Origin: Myxococcales bacterium
Lineage (GTDB): Bacteria > Myxococcota > Myxococcia > Myxococcales > Myxococcaceae
DNA length: 50,152 nucleotides
Assembly (NCBI GenBank): GCA_030681895.1
Contig: JAUXRI010000137.1
Coordinates: 1 to 50,152, forward strand
Reading direction: 5' to 3'
Under the pieces are notes generated by a model. That model had not been told where the DNA came from and searched no databases. It saw only the letters and a list, made by a program, of their open reading frames with translations. Below are positions 24,350 to 32,825 of the stretch, piece by piece. Position numbers and translations under genes: made by a program. Within the stretch, counting starts at the first letter, position 1, and every line of letters begins with the position of its first letter.

Positions 24350-25005
24350 TCATGCGCACTCCTCTTCTCATCGTGGTGCTGCTCGCGAGCTCTGCGTGTC
24401 GTCCTGATCCCGGCGTGCCGGACTACTCGATCCTGGCGAATCTGTTCGGTGATGGCGGCGTTCCGGAACTGCGGCCCGGGCCGTTCCCGTACGTCACGGG
24501 CGCGCGGCGGGCGGCGTTCGGCGTCTTCTACGAGGGCGGCGCGTCTGACCGGCTCCCCATCGACAGCTACTTCATCTTCAGCAACAGCTACGCGACGCAG
24601 CCTTCGGATGATCGCGTCGAGGGGCTGCAGTCGGACCAGCTCGACTTCAACGGCACCAGCTTCTGGGGCGGCGGGTTGTTCTGGAACGCGCCGACCAACC
24701 TCACCGGGTGGACGACGCTGCACGTGAGCCTGCGTTCGTCGGACCCTGGCCTCGCGATCATCGCGGTGCGGGTGCTGTACTTCGGCCCCGCTCCCGGGAA
24801 CGCCGAGATCACCGTGCAGGTGAAGGCGAACGACTACGGCTGGGCGAACGACGGCGCGTGGCACAGCCTGTCGATTCCCCTCGCTGACTTCCGCGGGCTC
24901 GATCTGTCGCGCGTGCGATCGCCGTTCACGATCGGGAACGATCAGACCGGCGGCACGGCGCGGACGGGTGAGTCGCTGCTGGTCGACGACGTGTACCTGG
25001 ACTGA
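24346..25005 (+). CDS. Lipoprotein with carbohydrate-binding-like beta sandwich
   Basis: A 219-residue protein with lipobox S-S-A-C (Cys18). The mature part has the pattern of a CBM/laminin-G-like sandwich: G-V-F-Y-E-G-G, W-T-T-L-H-V-S-L-R-S, D-G-A-W-H-S-L-S-I-P-L-A-D-F, and L-L-V-D-D-V-Y-L-D at the end. The W-x-x-L-x-I-P-L-x-D-F and D-D-V-Y motifs are also found in the large lipoprotein at 15.6-18.1 kb. A surface glucan-binding role is likely. It is last in the operon. The start could be the ATG at 24346 (ATGA overlap) or 24352. Confidence 0.8.
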   Translation: MIMRTPLLIVVLLASSACRPDPGVPDYSILANLFGDGGVPELRPGPFPYVTGARRAAFGVFYEGGASDRLPIDSYFIFSNSYATQPSDDRVEGLQSDQLDFNGTSFWGGGLFWNAPTNLTGWTTLHVSLRSSDPGLAIIAVRVLYFGPAPGNAEITVQVKANDYGWANDGAWHSLSIPLADFRGLDLSRVRSPFTIGNDQTGGTARTGESLLVDDVYLD

Positions 25006-25006
25006 C

Positions 25007-25023
25007 GCCGTCACCACGACGGC
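25007..25023. terminator. Hairpin between convergent operons
   Basis: GCCGTC (25007-25012) and GACGGC (25018-25023) form a six-bp stem with a five-base loop directly after the lipoprotein stop. There is no T-run, so termination strength is uncertain. Confidence 0.4.
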
Positions 25024-25030
25024 CGGGGCC

Positions 25031-25441
25031 TCACCGCCGAAGCCAGTTCACCAGTCTCAATCCCGGCATGTAACGAAAGTCATCGGTGTCGTTGGTGACG
25101 AGTGTGGCGTCGAGCGCGCGGGCATGAGCGCCGATGAGAAGATCGTAGGGCTTCGTCGCCTTGCCCTTCGCCTTGAGCGCGGCCTTGAGTTCCGCAAAGT
25201 GGCGAGCCGCAGACTGTGGATAGTCGTCGACGGCGATCAGCGAGACCAGGTCGTCGAGCGCGGCACGGTTCTCGTCTCGATAGCGACTGTTTTCGACGCC
25301 ATATTCGAGCTCCGACAGGGTGACCGACGACATCCTCACTTCGCCAGGAGATCTTCCTGAGAGTCTGCGCGCGATGCCTTCGTAGCCCTTCGAGCGATTG
25401 GCGAAATAGATGAGGGTGTTGGTGTCGAGCAGCCAGATCAT
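25031..25441 (-). CDS. vapC: PIN-domain toxin VapC
   Basis: A 136-residue RNase toxin of the VapBC type. The acidic PIN residues are Asp6 (L-L-D-T-N), Glu44 (L-S-E), Asp100 (P-Y-D-L-L-I-G-A-H-A) and Asp118-Asp121 (N-D-T-D-D-F). These bind Mg2+ for cleavage of RNA, often tRNA or rRNA; the target here is unknown. The frame is open far upstream, but the ATG at 25441 overlaps the antitoxin stop as ATGA and begins the PIN fold. It looks intact. Confidence 0.93.
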   Translation of the reverse strand: MIWLLDTNTLIYFANRSKGYEGIARRLSGRSPGEVRMSSVTLSELEYGVENSRYRDENRAALDDLVSLIAVDDYPQSAARHFAELKAALKAKGKATKPYDLLIGAHARALDATLVTNDTDDFRYMPGLRLVNWLRR

Positions 25442-25659
25442 CGCCAGTCGCGCTCCTGGTCGGCGTCCTGTCCCCGGCGCAGGGTGCCTTGGAAACGACT
25501 GACAGCCGCCATCGCGTCTTCGTAGGAGATCTTCTTCGGGCGCAAAATGATCACTCGCCCGACTCTGGAGACCTCGACTTCGTCTCCCTCGACGCGGAAC
25601 TCCTTGGGAAGGCGAACTGCCTGGCTGTTGCCGTGCTTGAAGACCTTGGCCGTCGTCAT
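25438..25659 (-). CDS. vapB: AbrB/MazE-type antitoxin VapB
   Basis: A 73-residue antitoxin. The N-terminus is the swapped-hairpin DNA-binding fold: K-V-F-K-H-G-N-S-Q-A-V-R-L-P-K-E-F. The C-terminal tail (R-F-Q-G-T-L-R-R, acidic end) should wrap the toxin. It neutralises VapC and represses its own promoter in the usual model. It is coupled to vapC by a four-base overlap. Confidence 0.93.
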   Translation of the reverse strand: MTTAKVFKHGNSQAVRLPKEFRVEGDEVEVSRVGRVIILRPKKISYEDAMAAVSRFQGTLRRGQDADQERDWR

Positions 25660-25660
25660 G

Positions 25661-25674
25661 ATACGAAAAGTATA
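25661..25674 (-). promoter_or_regulatory. vapBC -10 box and short inverted repeat
   Basis: TATACT on the minus strand (25674-25669) is a good -10 box, ten bases from the vapB ATG, so the leader is only a few bases. The arms ATAC (25661-25664) and GTAT (25670-25673) around it could be part of the VapB operator. No clear -35 was found. Confidence 0.5.
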
Positions 25675-25790
25675 GACGCTGGAACGCGTTCATCACCAGC
25701 CCGTCCTCTCTGCTCTCGACCGCTTGCGGACTCCCTGCTCTGCTCCGCGTCGGTTCATCGAGAAAGGACCAGCACATCATCCAGGCCCTG

Positions 25791-28343
25791 GTGTTCCTCC
25801 ACGTCGTCGTTGGGCAGTTCGACCGGGGCGACGCAGGCTTTCGGACTCCGGAGTCCTCGCTGCTCGAGGTTCGCAGACGCGTCCTCGACCTTCACGCGCC
25901 AGAACGAGCCAACGAGCCCTTCGTCTTCATGGACTCGGCCCGCCTCGACGGCAGGCTCCAAGCGCGAGTCGGCGGCGCAGCCTCAATCGCCGGAGAACTC
26001 GACGCCGGCATTCTGACGTTCCCCTCTGCGGTGCGGTCGAGCGACCTCGTCGTCACGACGATCTCCACGTCGGCCGTCGAGCTTCGCGTGAACGACACTC
26101 GGCTCGCCTTGGACCTCACGCTCGACCAGCGCGCCACCACCGTCTCGACGCCCGACGCGCTGGAGGTCTGGTTTCAGAGCCGCCCGGTCTTCCGACTCTC
26201 GGGCCTCGGTGACCTGCGATGGAACGGCTCGACGTTCTCGATCGACACGCTGGTGCCACCCGCATCGGTACGCCTCGAGGTCGCGCTGACGCGAGTGCTC
26301 GTCGACGGGCCGCCCGGGGAGTCGGCGGCCTTTGGGACGTGGGGCGCTTCCATGGCGTGGCACCCTGACCGCCAACAACTGATTCGCGTCGGGGGCAGCT
26401 TCAGCGCTGGAACCTGGGCATGGGAGCCGGACGCAGGGTGGAAAGACCTCGCGATCCCCTCCCCGCCGGGCCGCGTGCGGGGCGCGATGGTGTGGGACTC
26501 AGTGCGGCGTTCGATGGTGCTGTTCGGTGGATCAGGTGAGGTGACCTTCCTCGACGACACGTGGGAGTTCATCGATGGAGGCTGGACCGAGCGCACCACG
26601 ACGAATCGCCCACCCGCGCGCTGGTCCCACGGATTCGCGTGGGATCCGTTGAGACAGCGAGCGGTGCTCTTCGGCGGGTTGTACGGGCCCAGCGTCGGCG
26701 GAATGGAGTTCAGAGACACGTGGGAATGGGATGGCACGAGCTGGACGCAGCGGCTCCCACCACTCGGCCCGGGCGCGCGTGACGCTCACGGCATGGCCTT
26801 CGATGAATTGCGGGGCGAGGTCGTCCTCTTCGGAGGCTGGGGAGGCGGTTCGCCCGCGTACAACGATGCATGGTCGTGGAACGGGATTCGCTGGAGGCAG
26901 CTGCCGCTCTTGAACCCTCCACCGGCACGGGCGTCCATGGGCTTCGCGTGGGATCCCGTCGGCCGGCGTCTCGTCACCACTGGCGGGTGGAACCCGATCG
27001 GACCGGCGACGAGCCCGATGCGCTTCTTTCGTGACACCTGGGCGCTCGACGCGACTGGCTGGTCCCGACTGCAGGACGCACCGGCCGACTGGTACCGCAT
27101 GGCCATCGCTGGCCACCCGACGCTCGGCGTCGTCACCTTCGGAGGAGCAAATGGACAGGTCACGCTGAACGACACGCTGGCGCTCTCGAGCTCGTGGCGG
27201 TCGCTGAATTCCGTCGAGAGCCGCGGACCACTCGTCTTCGACGGCTACGTCTGGTTGACCTTCGCGGGCGGAGGCATCTGGACGCCGTGGCCCCGTGGTT
27301 GGAGGCGGACGGAGCACCTGCGGTTCCCGACCCCTTCACTCGCCGCGCACCGCAGCGGGTTACTCGCGCTGGTGCCCGTCGATGGCGGGTCGACGGCCTG
27401 GTTCGACGATGGTGTGGCGTGGCGAGCGATCGTGACCCTTCCACGTGTCTCGGCGATGGCTCTGGAGCGGGCCACGAATTCGCTCTGGCTCGAGCTCGAG
27501 GGCGCCTCGTCCGTTGTCGAGTGGCCTTCAGACGCAGGCCTGCGAGCACCTCGCCCGCTCCCCGCTCCCGACCTGAAGCTCGCCGCAGGCGCCCAGACGA
27601 CCCTGCTGCTGGTGGGAGCCGACGTGAAGCACTGGAACCCGTCGACCGGACAACTGATGACCGCGGCGCCGCACCCTTTTCCGGACGGGGGCTCGTTCAC
27701 CTTGCTGTCAGACGCGAGACGCGACGTCCTCGTCGCCTCGAACGGGCAGCGGGCCGTTGAGTGGGCGGGCGTCAGCTGGGACGAGGTTGACGGCCCGGCC
27801 GGGCGGAGCGAGTGGACGAACGAGCACTCCGGCGACTTCTTCGGGTGGGCGACGAACGGCGGCCTCGTTCAGTACGAGCCGCTGCGTGAACTCGGCGCGA
27901 GATGTGGGAGCGGCCTGCAATGTCGCAGCGGATTCTGTGCGGATGGCGTCTGCTGTCGGTCTGCCTGTCTCGGAGGCGCCGACTGTCTGGCGTGCAGCAT
28001 CGCCGCAGGTGGCCAATTCGACGGCGAGTGCGGGGCGATCCGAGGAGAGTTGATGCAGGTGTGCGGTGGCAACGAGAACGAGTGCGCTCCACGGCGCTGC
28101 ACGGGGGCAGCCCTCTGCCCACCCGCAGAGCCCTGCTTCGACGGAGGGGGCGGCGAGCCCTCGCGACGCGATGCCGGCTCCCTGCCGCTCGCGCCGGGGC
28201 CACTGAAGGGGGCGCCTGGCTGCGGCTGCGAGACGACGTCGATGCCATCACTCGGGTTCGTTGCTCTGGCTTTGGTGTGGGCGCGGCGCAGACGCACTCA
28301 AACCACGCCCCGCGAACGCTCAGGACGGGAGCGCGGCGGGTGA
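25791..28343 (+). CDS. Kelch-repeat protein with MYXO-CTERM-type tail
   Basis: An 850-residue protein in its longest form (GTG start). Residues about 190-470 hold at least five Kelch-type units with G-x-x-W-D, V-L-F-G-G and D-T-W-x-W/E signatures, expected to make a beta propeller. Residues about 700-790 are Cys-rich (C-R-S-G-F-C-A-D-G-V-C-C then C-L-A-C). The end has G-C-G-C, a hydrophobic helix and R-R-R-R: the MYXO-CTERM sorting pattern of surface proteins. Oddly, no signal peptide precedes it, and the frame is open upstream without one, so the 5' end may be lost or misassigned. The 3' end overlaps the remnant of a transporter ATPase gene on the other strand. Confidence 0.75.
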   Translation: MFLHVVVGQFDRGDAGFRTPESSLLEVRRRVLDLHAPERANEPFVFMDSARLDGRLQARVGGAASIAGELDAGILTFPSAVRSSDLVVTTISTSAVELRVNDTRLALDLTLDQRATTVSTPDALEVWFQSRPVFRLSGLGDLRWNGSTFSIDTLVPPASVRLEVALTRVLVDGPPGESAAFGTWGASMAWHPDRQQLIRVGGSFSAGTWAWEPDAGWKDLAIPSPPGRVRGAMVWDSVRRSMVLFGGSGEVTFLDDTWEFIDGGWTERTTTNRPPARWSHGFAWDPLRQRAVLFGGLYGPSVGGMEFRDTWEWDGTSWTQRLPPLGPGARDAHGMAFDELRGEVVLFGGWGGGSPAYNDAWSWNGIRWRQLPLLNPPPARASMGFAWDPVGRRLVTTGGWNPIGPATSPMRFFRDTWALDATGWSRLQDAPADWYRMAIAGHPTLGVVTFGGANGQVTLNDTLALSSSWRSLNSVESRGPLVFDGYVWLTFAGGGIWTPWPRGWRRTEHLRFPTPSLAAHRSGLLALVPVDGGSTAWFDDGVAWRAIVTLPRVSAMALERATNSLWLELEGASSVVEWPSDAGLRAPRPLPAPDLKLAAGAQTTLLLVGADVKHWNPSTGQLMTAAPHPFPDGGSFTLLSDARRDVLVASNGQRAVEWAGVSWDEVDGPAGRSEWTNEHSGDFFGWATNGGLVQYEPLRELGARCGSGLQCRSGFCADGVCCRSACLGGADCLACSIAAGGQFDGECGAIRGELMQVCGGNENECAPRRCTGAALCPPAEPCFDGGGGEPSRRDAGSLPLAPGPLKGAPGCGCETTSMPSLGFVALALVWARRRRTQTTPRERSGRERGG

Positions 28344-28421
28344 CTCCTCGGCCGCCGGTTGCGCCAGGTGGCACGCGGGCACGTGATCGACGCCGCGCTG
28401 GGTGAGCTTCGGCTGCTCCAC
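28313..28421 (+). repeat. Direct repeat, left copy (Kelch/ATPase 3' junction)
   Basis: 109 bases that match 34661-34769 at all but two positions, same orientation. It covers the last codons of the Kelch gene and, on the other strand, the last 34 codons of the DppD-type ATPase. Homology ends abruptly at 28421. Confidence 0.95.
28320..28421 (-). pseudogene. 3' remnant of a DppD-type ATPase gene
   Basis: The minus strand reads V-E-Q-P-K-L-T-Q-R-G-V-D-H-V, then A-C-H-L-A-Q-P-A-A-E-E-S-P-A-A-L-P-S and a stop: identical, apart from one residue (Pro for Ala), to the end of the ATPase at 34668. The rest of that gene is missing; unrelated sequence begins upstream of it. This is a truncated copy left by duplication or recombination. 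Confidence 0.9.
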
Positions 28422-28462
28422 TTCGTCGGGTAGCGGGCCTGACGTCTGCAGCCGGACGCCGT

Positions 28463-30832
28463 TCACCGCCGGCGACGTTCCAGGAGCACGAGCAGACTGG
28501 GGAAGAGGATCGTCGTGCCGACGAAGGCACACCCGACGCCGGCGATCGCGAGCCAGCCGATCGATCGCAGGCCCCCGTGGTTGGCGATCACCAGCGCGCC
28601 GTAGCCCCCCGCGTTCGACAAGGTCGCCACCAGCGCCGCGAGCCCGGTGGTGCGCACGACGTGCCCGAGTGAGCCCGGGCCCTCCTCACGGTACCGATGA
28701 AAGAGGTGCACCGAGTTGTCGACGGCGATCGACAGCAGGTTCGGCAACAGCACGATGTTGAAGAGGTTCAGGCTCAGCCCGGTCAGTCGCATCACGCCGA
28801 TGAGGCAGACCATCCCCAGGGCGAGCGGCACCGCGACGAGCACCGCGTCGCGCAGCCGGCGCAGGCTGAGCCAGATCATCAGAAACACCGCGGCCGCCGC
28901 GCCGAACATCACCGGCGGGCCGTCACCGCGCACCAGCCGCACGATGCGCGCTGACAGCCGGTTCGCGTCGAGCACGCGCGCGGGGATGCCCTCTTCGCGC
29001 GCGGCGACGACGACCGCGTTGAGCGCATCAGCCCACCGCTCGAGCTCTCGCGTGTCGAAGCACGGGTCGTGCGGATACAGCAGCACCAGGCTGCCGCCAC
29101 CCGTCTGCGTCATGAAGCGGTGTTGGAGCTCTGCTGGCAGCTCGTCAACGGTCCACGGCTTCGCGTCGAGCATCGCGCGCACTCGCGCCACCTTCTTTCC
29201 ACTCTCGCCTCTCTTCATTCGCTCAGGGAGCCCGTCGAACAGCCCACGCAGCCTCGCGACGGCGGCGAGGCGCGCCTCGACGTCGTGCGGCACGAAGTCA
29301 TCCAGCGAGGCCGCGCGTTCGATGGCAGTCGTGGTGCCTCGTCGCTCGTCAACGATGCGGCGCACGGCGCGGGCCTGTTCGAGCGTCTCCACGTGGAGCA
29401 ACGCGGGATTCATGATCAGCCCGAGCTGCCCGTTGATGTGCACGTTCAGCTCCGTCGCCGGAGACTTCCCACGCAGCGCGAGCAGGTTCGTCTCGAAGCC
29501 CACGTCGCGCGCCACGAAGAGTGACCAGCTCGCGAACGACACGATGGCCACCACGAGGGCCCAGAGCGCGCCCGACGGAGGCTGCCACCCGGTCCGCGCG
29601 GTCTCGACCTCTCCCTGGGCTCGTTCCATCGCGCCGAAGCGCAGCCGTTCCGAGAGCACCAGCACCGCAGGGCCCATGGCGTAGGTCGACACCAGGGTCG
29701 CCAGCACGCCCACCGAGGCGAGGAAGCCGAACTGCCGGAACGCCGAGAACTGCGCGAACACCAACACGAAGAACGCCGCGGCGTTGGTGAACGCCGAGGT
29801 GAGCGCGCCGTTGAACGTGCCCATCACCGCGGCCTCGAGAGCCCCGGCCACGTCGAGCCGCGCGCGCTCCTCGCGGTAGCGCATGGTGAGGTGCACCCCG
29901 TACTCGATGCCCAGGCCCAGCAGCACCGCCGCCAGGAACCCGGTGATGGGGTTGAGATGCCCGATGGTGAGGCGCGCGATGGCGATGGTGAAGACGATGC
30001 CGGCCGCGACCGGCGCGAGCACCACGAGCAACGAGCTGAGCCGCCGCGTCGCGAGCAAGATGATGCCCAGCGCGAGCAGGCCCGAGAGGCTCGATGCCGC
30101 GGCGAGGTCGGTCTTCATGCGATCGTCTTCTTCGACGCGAATGACGTACGAGCCGGTGAAGCGCACCTCGAGGCCCGGCGTGTGCAGCAGCGTGGCCTCG
30201 GTGATCCGTCGCGCGGTGGCCAGCATGCGCCGGCTGAAGTGGAGGTCGGTCACGCCGCCGCGGGGCTTCAGGTACAGGTACAGCTCCGAGCCGTCCTTCG
30301 ACTCGAGGTCCTCGCCGTGAGAGAGCGGCGGCGTGTAGCGCGCTTCGATCTCCGCCAGGGTCGCAGGTGGCGGCTCATCACTCACGTCGACGAAGAGCGG
30401 GTTGGCGCGCTGCCGTTCCCACGTGATGCGCGCCGAGAGATCGGTGCGGAGCGAGTCGAGCTCCTGGGCTGGCAACAACAGGAGCCCGCGGGTGCGGAAG
30501 AAGTCGACGTCGAAGTGGTACTCGACGTAGCGGGTGACGTCGGGTTCGGCCTGCATCGCGGTGGCCCACTCGTGCGCGAAGCGCTTGCGCGTCTCGGGGT
30601 CGCCACCAGTGACCTGCACGACGAGGTAGCCCACGCCGCCCGCGCGCGCCTCGACGAAGCGAAGATCACGCACCTCCTCGGTGTCTTCCGGGAGCAGCTC
30701 CGCGAAGTCGCCGTGAAACTCGAGCCCCAGGGCGAGCACGCCACTCAACGCCGCGAAGGCGAGACACGCGAGCATCACCCTCCACGGCCGGAGGACGGAC
30801 ACTGACAGCCATGCGTGGAGCCAGGTCTTCAT
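28463..30832 (-). CDS. MMPL/RND-family exporter (HpnN-like)
   Basis: A 789-residue inner-membrane transporter with the two-fold RND layout: one N-terminal helix (about 15-37), a periplasmic loop of about 200 residues, five helices, then the same again. Conserved segments are G-L-G-I-E-Y-G-V-H-L-T-M-R-Y in the first half and I-A-V-D-N-S-V-H-L-F-H-R-Y in the second. The family moves lipids or hydrophobic compounds using the proton gradient; HpnN moves hopanoids. The substrate here is unknown. Same strand as the MFS, kinase and nucleotidyltransferase genes, after a gap of 118 bases. Confidence 0.88.
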   Translation of the reverse strand: MKTWLHAWLSVSVLRPWRVMLACLAFAALSGVLALGLEFHGDFAELLPEDTEEVRDLRFVEARAGGVGYLVVQVTGGDPETRKRFAHEWATAMQAEPDVTRYVEYHFDVDFFRTRGLLLLPAQELDSLRTDLSARITWERQRANPLFVDVSDEPPPATLAEIEARYTPPLSHGEDLESKDGSELYLYLKPRGGVTDLHFSRRMLATARRITEATLLHTPGLEVRFTGSYVIRVEEDDRMKTDLAAASSLSGLLALGIILLATRRLSSLLVVLAPVAAGIVFTIAIARLTIGHLNPITGFLAAVLLGLGIEYGVHLTMRYREERARLDVAGALEAAVMGTFNGALTSAFTNAAAFFVLVFAQFSAFRQFGFLASVGVLATLVSTYAMGPAVLVLSERLRFGAMERAQGEVETARTGWQPPSGALWALVVAIVSFASWSLFVARDVGFETNLLALRGKSPATELNVHINGQLGLIMNPALLHVETLEQARAVRRIVDERRGTTTAIERAASLDDFVPHDVEARLAAVARLRGLFDGLPERMKRGESGKKVARVRAMLDAKPWTVDELPAELQHRFMTQTGGGSLVLLYPHDPCFDTRELERWADALNAVVVAAREEGIPARVLDANRLSARIVRLVRGDGPPVMFGAAAAVFLMIWLSLRRLRDAVLVAVPLALGMVCLIGVMRLTGLSLNLFNIVLLPNLLSIAVDNSVHLFHRYREEGPGSLGHVVRTTGLAALVATLSNAGGYGALVIANHGGLRSIGWLAIAGVGCAFVGTTILFPSLLVLLERRRR

Positions 30833-30950
30833 CGGGTCGCTCCCTCGCGGGCGCGCAGCCCGAAGGCCGACGCGGTGGTCGCGCGCAGGCGACTCGCATC
30901 ACCCGAGTCCCGAGCGGACAGGCCGTGCCGCCGCAGCGTCGCCCCGGTCT

Positions 30951-32183
30951 TCACGTGGAGACTCCGACTCGCCGCGGGAGCACGAGGACCGACGCGATGG
31001 CCAGCACGGCCGAGACGGCGATGGTCGCCTGCAGCCCCGTCGCATCGCCCGCGTCGCGCGCGAGCGGGAGCAGACTCGACGCTGCGAACGCACCGACCGC
31101 GTTGCCGAAGCCCGTCGCCACGCCGCTCAACCCGAAGAAGACGCCCTCCCGGCCCCTGCCGTCTTCGTCAGACAACCTCGCCACCACCAGCGAAGGGAGG
31201 GCGAGCACCGAGAGCGCGAGGTAGCCCAGCACGAAGAAGCCGAGGGCGCAGGCGGCCCAGGTCGCCATCGACGGTTCGAGGAACGTCACCGTCCCGAGCA
31301 ACGCGAGCACCGCCACGCCGACCTTCGCGCCCGCGCGCATCAACGTCAGCGGCTCGAAGCGCTTTCCGAGCTTTCCGAGGAGCGCGACCGACACGAGCAT
31401 GCCCACCACGAGGAACCCGTTGAGCACCGCGGTCGCCGACTGCGGCTGGTGCAGCACCGCTCCGGCGACGTACGGGCCCGAGACCACCAGCGCCATCAGG
31501 GTGGCCGTGAGCAGCAGACTGCCCAGCACGAAGCGGCGCACTGCGGGAACTCGCAGCACCTCGAAGAAGTCGGCCGGGCTGCCCTTGCCGCGAACGTCGG
31601 CTTCGTTCACCGGCGCCTCGCGCACCAACAGCAGCGGAACGAGCAACGTGACGACGAAGACCGAGGCGCCGGCGGTGGCCAGCGCGCTGAAGCCAAAGCG
31701 CTGCACGAGTAGAGGCCCGGCGAGCAGCGCCGCGCCCGACGCTGCGAGCCCGAAGAACGAGCCGGTGAGCGTCATGCGCAGGCGCAGCTTCGGCGTGCCG
31801 GCGATGCTGGGCAACAGCGCGAGGTACGGCTGCATCACAGTGGTGAAGAGCAGGCAGTACGCGAGCACCAACACCACCGGCGCGGTCTCACCCCACAGCA
31901 CCGAGAAGACGCCCAGCATCAGCGGCGCCGCGACGAGCGAGAGCGGGCGACGGCTGCCGAAGGTGGCGCGCAGGCGATCTCCTGCGAGGCCCAACAGCGG
32001 GTTCGCGAGGCCCTGCAGCACATAGCCCAGCAGCATCACCGCTCCGACGCCGCGCGGCCCGGCCCCGGTGCCCGGCGGCGCGTGCGAGTAGACGACCCAC
32101 TGGTTGAAGAGCGTGTTGGTGAACAGCAGCCCGAAGAAGCCGAGCGGGTAGAGCTCGTTGAGGAGCCTTCGGGGGGCGTTCAT
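30951..32183 (-). CDS. Major facilitator superfamily carrier (GPH-like)
   Basis: A 410-residue inner-membrane protein with about 12 hydrophobic segments. The N-terminal half has Q-W-V-V-Y and the loop G-D-R-L-R-A-T-F-G-S-R-R-P, a form of the MFS G-D-R-x-x-x-x-G-R-R-P motif as found in the glycoside-pentoside-hexuronide (sugar:cation) group. The substrate is unknown. It starts four bases after the kinase stop, so the two are co-transcribed. A sugar role is possible, but the cluster lies outside the ROK regulon. Confidence 0.85.
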   Translation of the reverse strand: MNAPRRLLNELYPLGFFGLLFTNTLFNQWVVYSHAPPGTGAGPRGVGAVMLLGYVLQGLANPLLGLAGDRLRATFGSRRPLSLVAAPLMLGVFSVLWGETAPVVLVLAYCLLFTTVMQPYLALLPSIAGTPKLRLRMTLTGSFFGLAASGAALLAGPLLVQRFGFSALATAGASVFVVTLLVPLLLVREAPVNEADVRGKGSPADFFEVLRVPAVRRFVLGSLLLTATLMALVVSGPYVAGAVLHQPQSATAVLNGFLVVGMLVSVALLGKLGKRFEPLTLMRAGAKVGVAVLALLGTVTFLEPSMATWAACALGFFVLGYLALSVLALPSLVVARLSDEDGRGREGVFFGLSGVATGFGNAVGAFAASSLLPLARDAGDATGLQATIAVSAVLAIASVLVLPRRVGVST

Positions 32184-32187
32184 GTGC

Positions 32188-32811
32188 CTACGCGCTCACG
32201 CCGTTCTGCGATGCCAGCGCCTCGTGAATGCACGCGAGCGCACGCTCGAAGATGGCGCTGGCCGGCGCGGCGCCATCGAGCCGCACCACCTGCCGCGAGT
32301 CGCGCTCCACCAACTCCCTCTGGAGCGGCCCGGTGCGCGACTGGAACTCGATGAAGCGCTCGGCGGTCGGCGTCTGCAGGCCGCACTCGTAGGCCGAAAA
32401 CACTCCCTGCTTGCGAGCTGCGGCGATGGCCGGGGCGAGCTCGAGATGAATCGTCAGCATCGGCTTCTCGAACAGCGCGGTGAGCGGCAACAGGCGGGCG
32501 GGGGCAGCGCCCAGGGCGAGTTCGTTTGCGAGGTATTTGTACCAGTACGCGTCGACCAGGACGACGCCGGGGGCCGCGCGGTCCATCGCGGCGCGGAGGT
32601 AGCTCAGCATGAAGAGCGCGCGGCTCTCCTCTTCGAGCGCGCCGAGGAAGGTCTGGATCTGCTCCTTGGTCGCGTAGAGCGGCCGCGCGCGCGGGTCGCG
32701 CATCAGGTCCCAGATGGAGACCACGCTCGCGCCGGGCAACGCCTCGGCCAGGCTCGTCAGCAGCGTCGACTTGCCGCACCCGTCTGCTCCGCTCACACAG
32801 ATGATCTTCAT
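32188..32811 (-). CDS. Thymidylate-kinase-like P-loop protein
   Basis: A 207-residue nucleoside-monophosphate-kinase-like protein. The P-loop is G-A-D-G-C-G-K-S-T (8-16). The segment V-V-L-V-D-A-Y-W-Y-K-Y resembles the D-R-Y-x-x-S region of dTMP kinases, but the usual D-R is D-A, so activity on dTMP is doubtful. The ATG at 32811 starts at the P-loop strand; the frame is open upstream without family similarity. It lies between the nucleotidyltransferase (14 bases) and the MFS gene (4 bases). A kinase acting on a specialised nucleotide or a non-enzymatic P-loop partner is possible. Confidence 0.75.
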   Translation of the reverse strand: MKIICVSGADGCGKSTLLTSLAEALPGASVVSIWDLMRDPRARPLYATKEQIQTFLGALEEESRALFMLSYLRAAMDRAAPGVVLVDAYWYKYLANELALGAAPARLLPLTALFEKPMLTIHLELAPAIAAARKQGVFSAYECGLQTPTAERFIEFQSRTGPLQRELVERDSRQVVRLDGAAPASAIFERALACIHEALASQNGVSA

Positions 32812-32825
32812 GTTCGGCTCCCGGC

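Noticed and set aside
28320..28532. A 70-codon minus-strand open frame as a real small protein
   Set aside because: Its last 34 codons are a copy of the ATPase tail and the first part overlaps the MMPL gene out of frame.
30833..30950. Small gene between the MFS and MMPL genes
   Set aside because: 118 bases with no plausible start, ribosome site or conserved frame.
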